In this document: positions 62,716-64,000 of the stretch, piece after piece
Position numbering within the stretch: the stretch's first letter is position 1
Layout: each line of letters starts with the position of its first letter
Assembly: GCF_012295615.1 (NCBI RefSeq)
Contig: NZ_CP051183.1
Coordinates: forward strand, 186,001-250,000
Length of the DNA: 64,000 nt
Origin: Bermanella marisrubri
GTDB lineage: Bacteria > Pseudomonadota > Gammaproteobacteria > Pseudomonadales > Oceanobacteraceae
Reading direction: 5' to 3'
The notes under the pieces: generated by a model
The model's database searches: none
What the model was told of the DNA's origin: nothing
The model's input: the letters and a program-made list of their open reading frames with translations, nothing else
Program-made: the position numbers and the translations under genes

Positions 62716-64000
62716 GTGGAAGTAAAGCCAAATTATTGTCGATTAAAAACAGCATTTACAGACGGAACTATATTCAAAGTACCCACTTATCAAAGAGCAT
62801 ACTCTTGGAAGAAGGTAAATGTGAAACAGTTTTGTGAAGATATGCATGAGCTTTACGAGACGCATCTCGAACACGGGTCTTCGGAACATTTCCTAGGTGG
62901 AGTGGTTTGTGTAAAAATTTCAAACGAAGATGATCTAGACGAACGAAATATTTATCAACTTGTCGACGGACAACAGAGGTTATCCACTCTAGTTCTATAC
63001 TTTTCAAGACTAATAAAAAGACTAAATGATTTAGTTCTCACTCAAGATGATAATGAAATACGCAAAAGAAGGATCAAAGAATATGAAGAGCAGTTCATCA
63101 ATCTTGCAGTTGAAGAGAATAATAAAATAGTCAGCGTACCTAGGATAACTCTTTCAAAGCGGGATAAAGATTTCTATCAAAGTATAGTATCAAAACCGAA
63201 TGAAAATATAGAACCAAACTATAACTCACATCGTTTGCTTAATGATGCCAAAAAGACGATTGATAAATATTTGGATGCAATTCTATCGGATAATGATTCG
63301 GAAAATCTAGATAAATTAAAGGTTTTGTATAAGGTTATAAGCAATAACTGCAAAATTCTTCTCATTAAGATGACGGATGTTAAGGATGCGTATAAATTAT
63401 TTCAGGTGATTAATGATCGGGGACGGATTTTGACTCCTAGTGATCTCTTACGAGCATCTTCTCTAGGGGATCTAGACGCAGAAGAGGGTATTTCCGATTC
63501 GAAAATGAATAAACTAATTGAGGCTTGGGACGATATCACGGGGCTTGATAATGTAGATGAAAGACTAATAGACTACTACATCTCTGCTAGCGGACGTCGC
63601 ACAAGAAGAGTTAGTTTGTTTGAGGATTTTAACAAATTCTTTTTTCGAACTAGTGATAAAATTGAGAAAAATATCTTCGCTATTCGCGATGGAATTAGAT
63701 CGATAGAAAAAATATCTAATGGCGTTTGGCCATATGAAAAGTCAAGTAAGTCCCTTTATCAGAAAAATAAGCTAAAGAATCTCGTAGTTACATTGAAACA
63801 TAAACAGGCCATACCGCTCCTTTATACCGCATCAAGAAACCTGCCAGAGAAGAAGTTTTATGAATTGTTGTTCTACATGGAAAAGTTTTTTACGCTTTAC
63901 AAAGTTATACTTGATAAAAGATTTGACGCCGTAAGTCGTATGTACTTGGAAAATATAGAAAAAATTAATGAAAATTCAGATACTTATCAGGTGAAGTCTT
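62716..64000 (+). CDS. DUF262 (GmrSD N-terminal type) protein, partial
   Basis: The frame is open from the GTG at 62716 to the window edge (428 codons). DUF262 motifs are present: VPTYQRAYSW at residues 22-31, LVDGQQRLSTL at 82-92 (nucleotide-binding QR/DGQQR), and FQVINDRGRILTPSDLLRA further on. In GmrSD-type systems DUF262 is followed by a DUF1524 HNH nuclease domain, here presumably beyond the window. Such proteins restrict modified phage DNA. A GTG start fits the YQRAYSW spacing seen in other members; no strong ribosome binding site is seen. Confidence 0.85.
   Translation, partial: MEVKPNYCRLKTAFTDGTIFKVPTYQRAYSWKKVNVKQFCEDMHELYETHLEHGSSEHFLGGVVCVKISNEDDLDERNIYQLVDGQQRLSTLVLYFSRLIKRLNDLVLTQDDNEIRKRRIKEYEEQFINLAVEENNKIVSVPRITLSKRDKDFYQSIVSKPNENIEPNYNSHRLLNDAKKTIDKYLDAILSDNDSENLDKLKVLYKVISNNCKILLIKMTDVKDAYKLFQVINDRGRILTPSDLLRASSLGDLDAEEGISDSKMNKLIEAWDDITGLDNVDERLIDYYISASGRRTRRVSLFEDFNKFFFRTSDKIEKNIFAIRDGIRSIEKISNGVWPYEKSSKSLYQKNKLKNLVVTLKHKQAIPLLYTASRNLPEKKFYELLFYMEKFFTLYKVILDKRFDAVSRMYLENIEKINENSDTYQVKS

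Noticed and set aside
62618-62725. Short 35-codon frame between dptH and the DUF262 gene
   Set aside because: No clear ribosome binding site, overlaps the next start, and AT-rich DNA yields such frames easily. Kept only as a note.

Overview
The window looks like a chromosomal segment of a free-living marine gammaproteobacterium, probably from the Oceanospirillales-like hydrocarbon-degrader group (Bermanella/Oleispira type). That placement is inference from gene content: M16 peptidase-rsmD, coaD-ferredoxin, malate:quinone oxidoreductase, three-gene pnt, a GMC/aldehyde dehydrogenase module, SpeA with carboxyspermidine enzymes, and MshQ-like surface proteins. No rRNA, tRNA, IS element or CRISPR array was seen. 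Coding density is high on both strands.

Layout. 0-2 kb: tail of an M16 peptidase, rsmD and a chalcone isomerase-like exported protein. 2-6.4 kb: a TetR regulator divergent from an aldehyde dehydrogenase / Tat-exported subunit / GMC oxidoreductase operon, with a palindromic operator sitting exactly between the -35 and -10 boxes. 6.5-8.3 kb: coaD, a 2x[4Fe-4S] ferredoxin and a PhnD-like binding protein. 8.7-14 kb: speA, carboxynorspermidine synthase, nspC and speB, a complete arginine-to-spermidine route that needs no decarboxylated SAM. 14-18 kb: ABC1/UbiB-like kinase, PPOX flavoprotein, phospholipase D family protein and a small unknown. 18.1-25.8 kb: a three-gene signalling operon encoding a PAS-GAF-PAS-GGDEF-EAL protein, a type-1 periplasmic binding protein without a transporter, and a hybrid histidine kinase whose sensory PAS is a LOV domain with the photoactive cysteine.

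25.9-33.3 kb: stomatin/NfeD pair, two tandem diverged lipoproteins, an MshQ-like surface protein and a secreted HNH nuclease. 33.6-39.6 kb: mqo, pntAa-pntAb-pntB, and a WG-repeat gene bracketed by two near-identical terminators. 39.7-44.5 kb: a TetR gene plus an LplT/PlsC fusion, divergent from a VIT-VWA protein with a GlyGly-CTERM-like tail; four TGAAC-N3-GTTCA-type operators lie between them. 44.6-48.4 kb: an OB-like DUF3127 protein with an SSB-like acidic tip whose start codon abuts a 12-bp hairpin, then a metalloprotease lipoprotein and a small lipoprotein. 48.4-53.8 kb: an ECF sigma/anti-sigma pair, a subtilase with a long acidic helical segment, a DUF5666 lipoprotein and an outer-membrane barrel. 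Three promoters here share (G/T)GGAATAAA-N14-GTTA, which defines a local sigma regulon; I regard this as the best candidate for an undescribed system.

53.9-64 kb: a defence island beginning beside a truncated MazG-like gene. It carries dptF-dptG-dptH (DNA phosphorothioation-dependent restriction) and, cut by the window edge, a DUF262 (GmrSD-type) protein. No dndBCDE modification genes are visible in the window.
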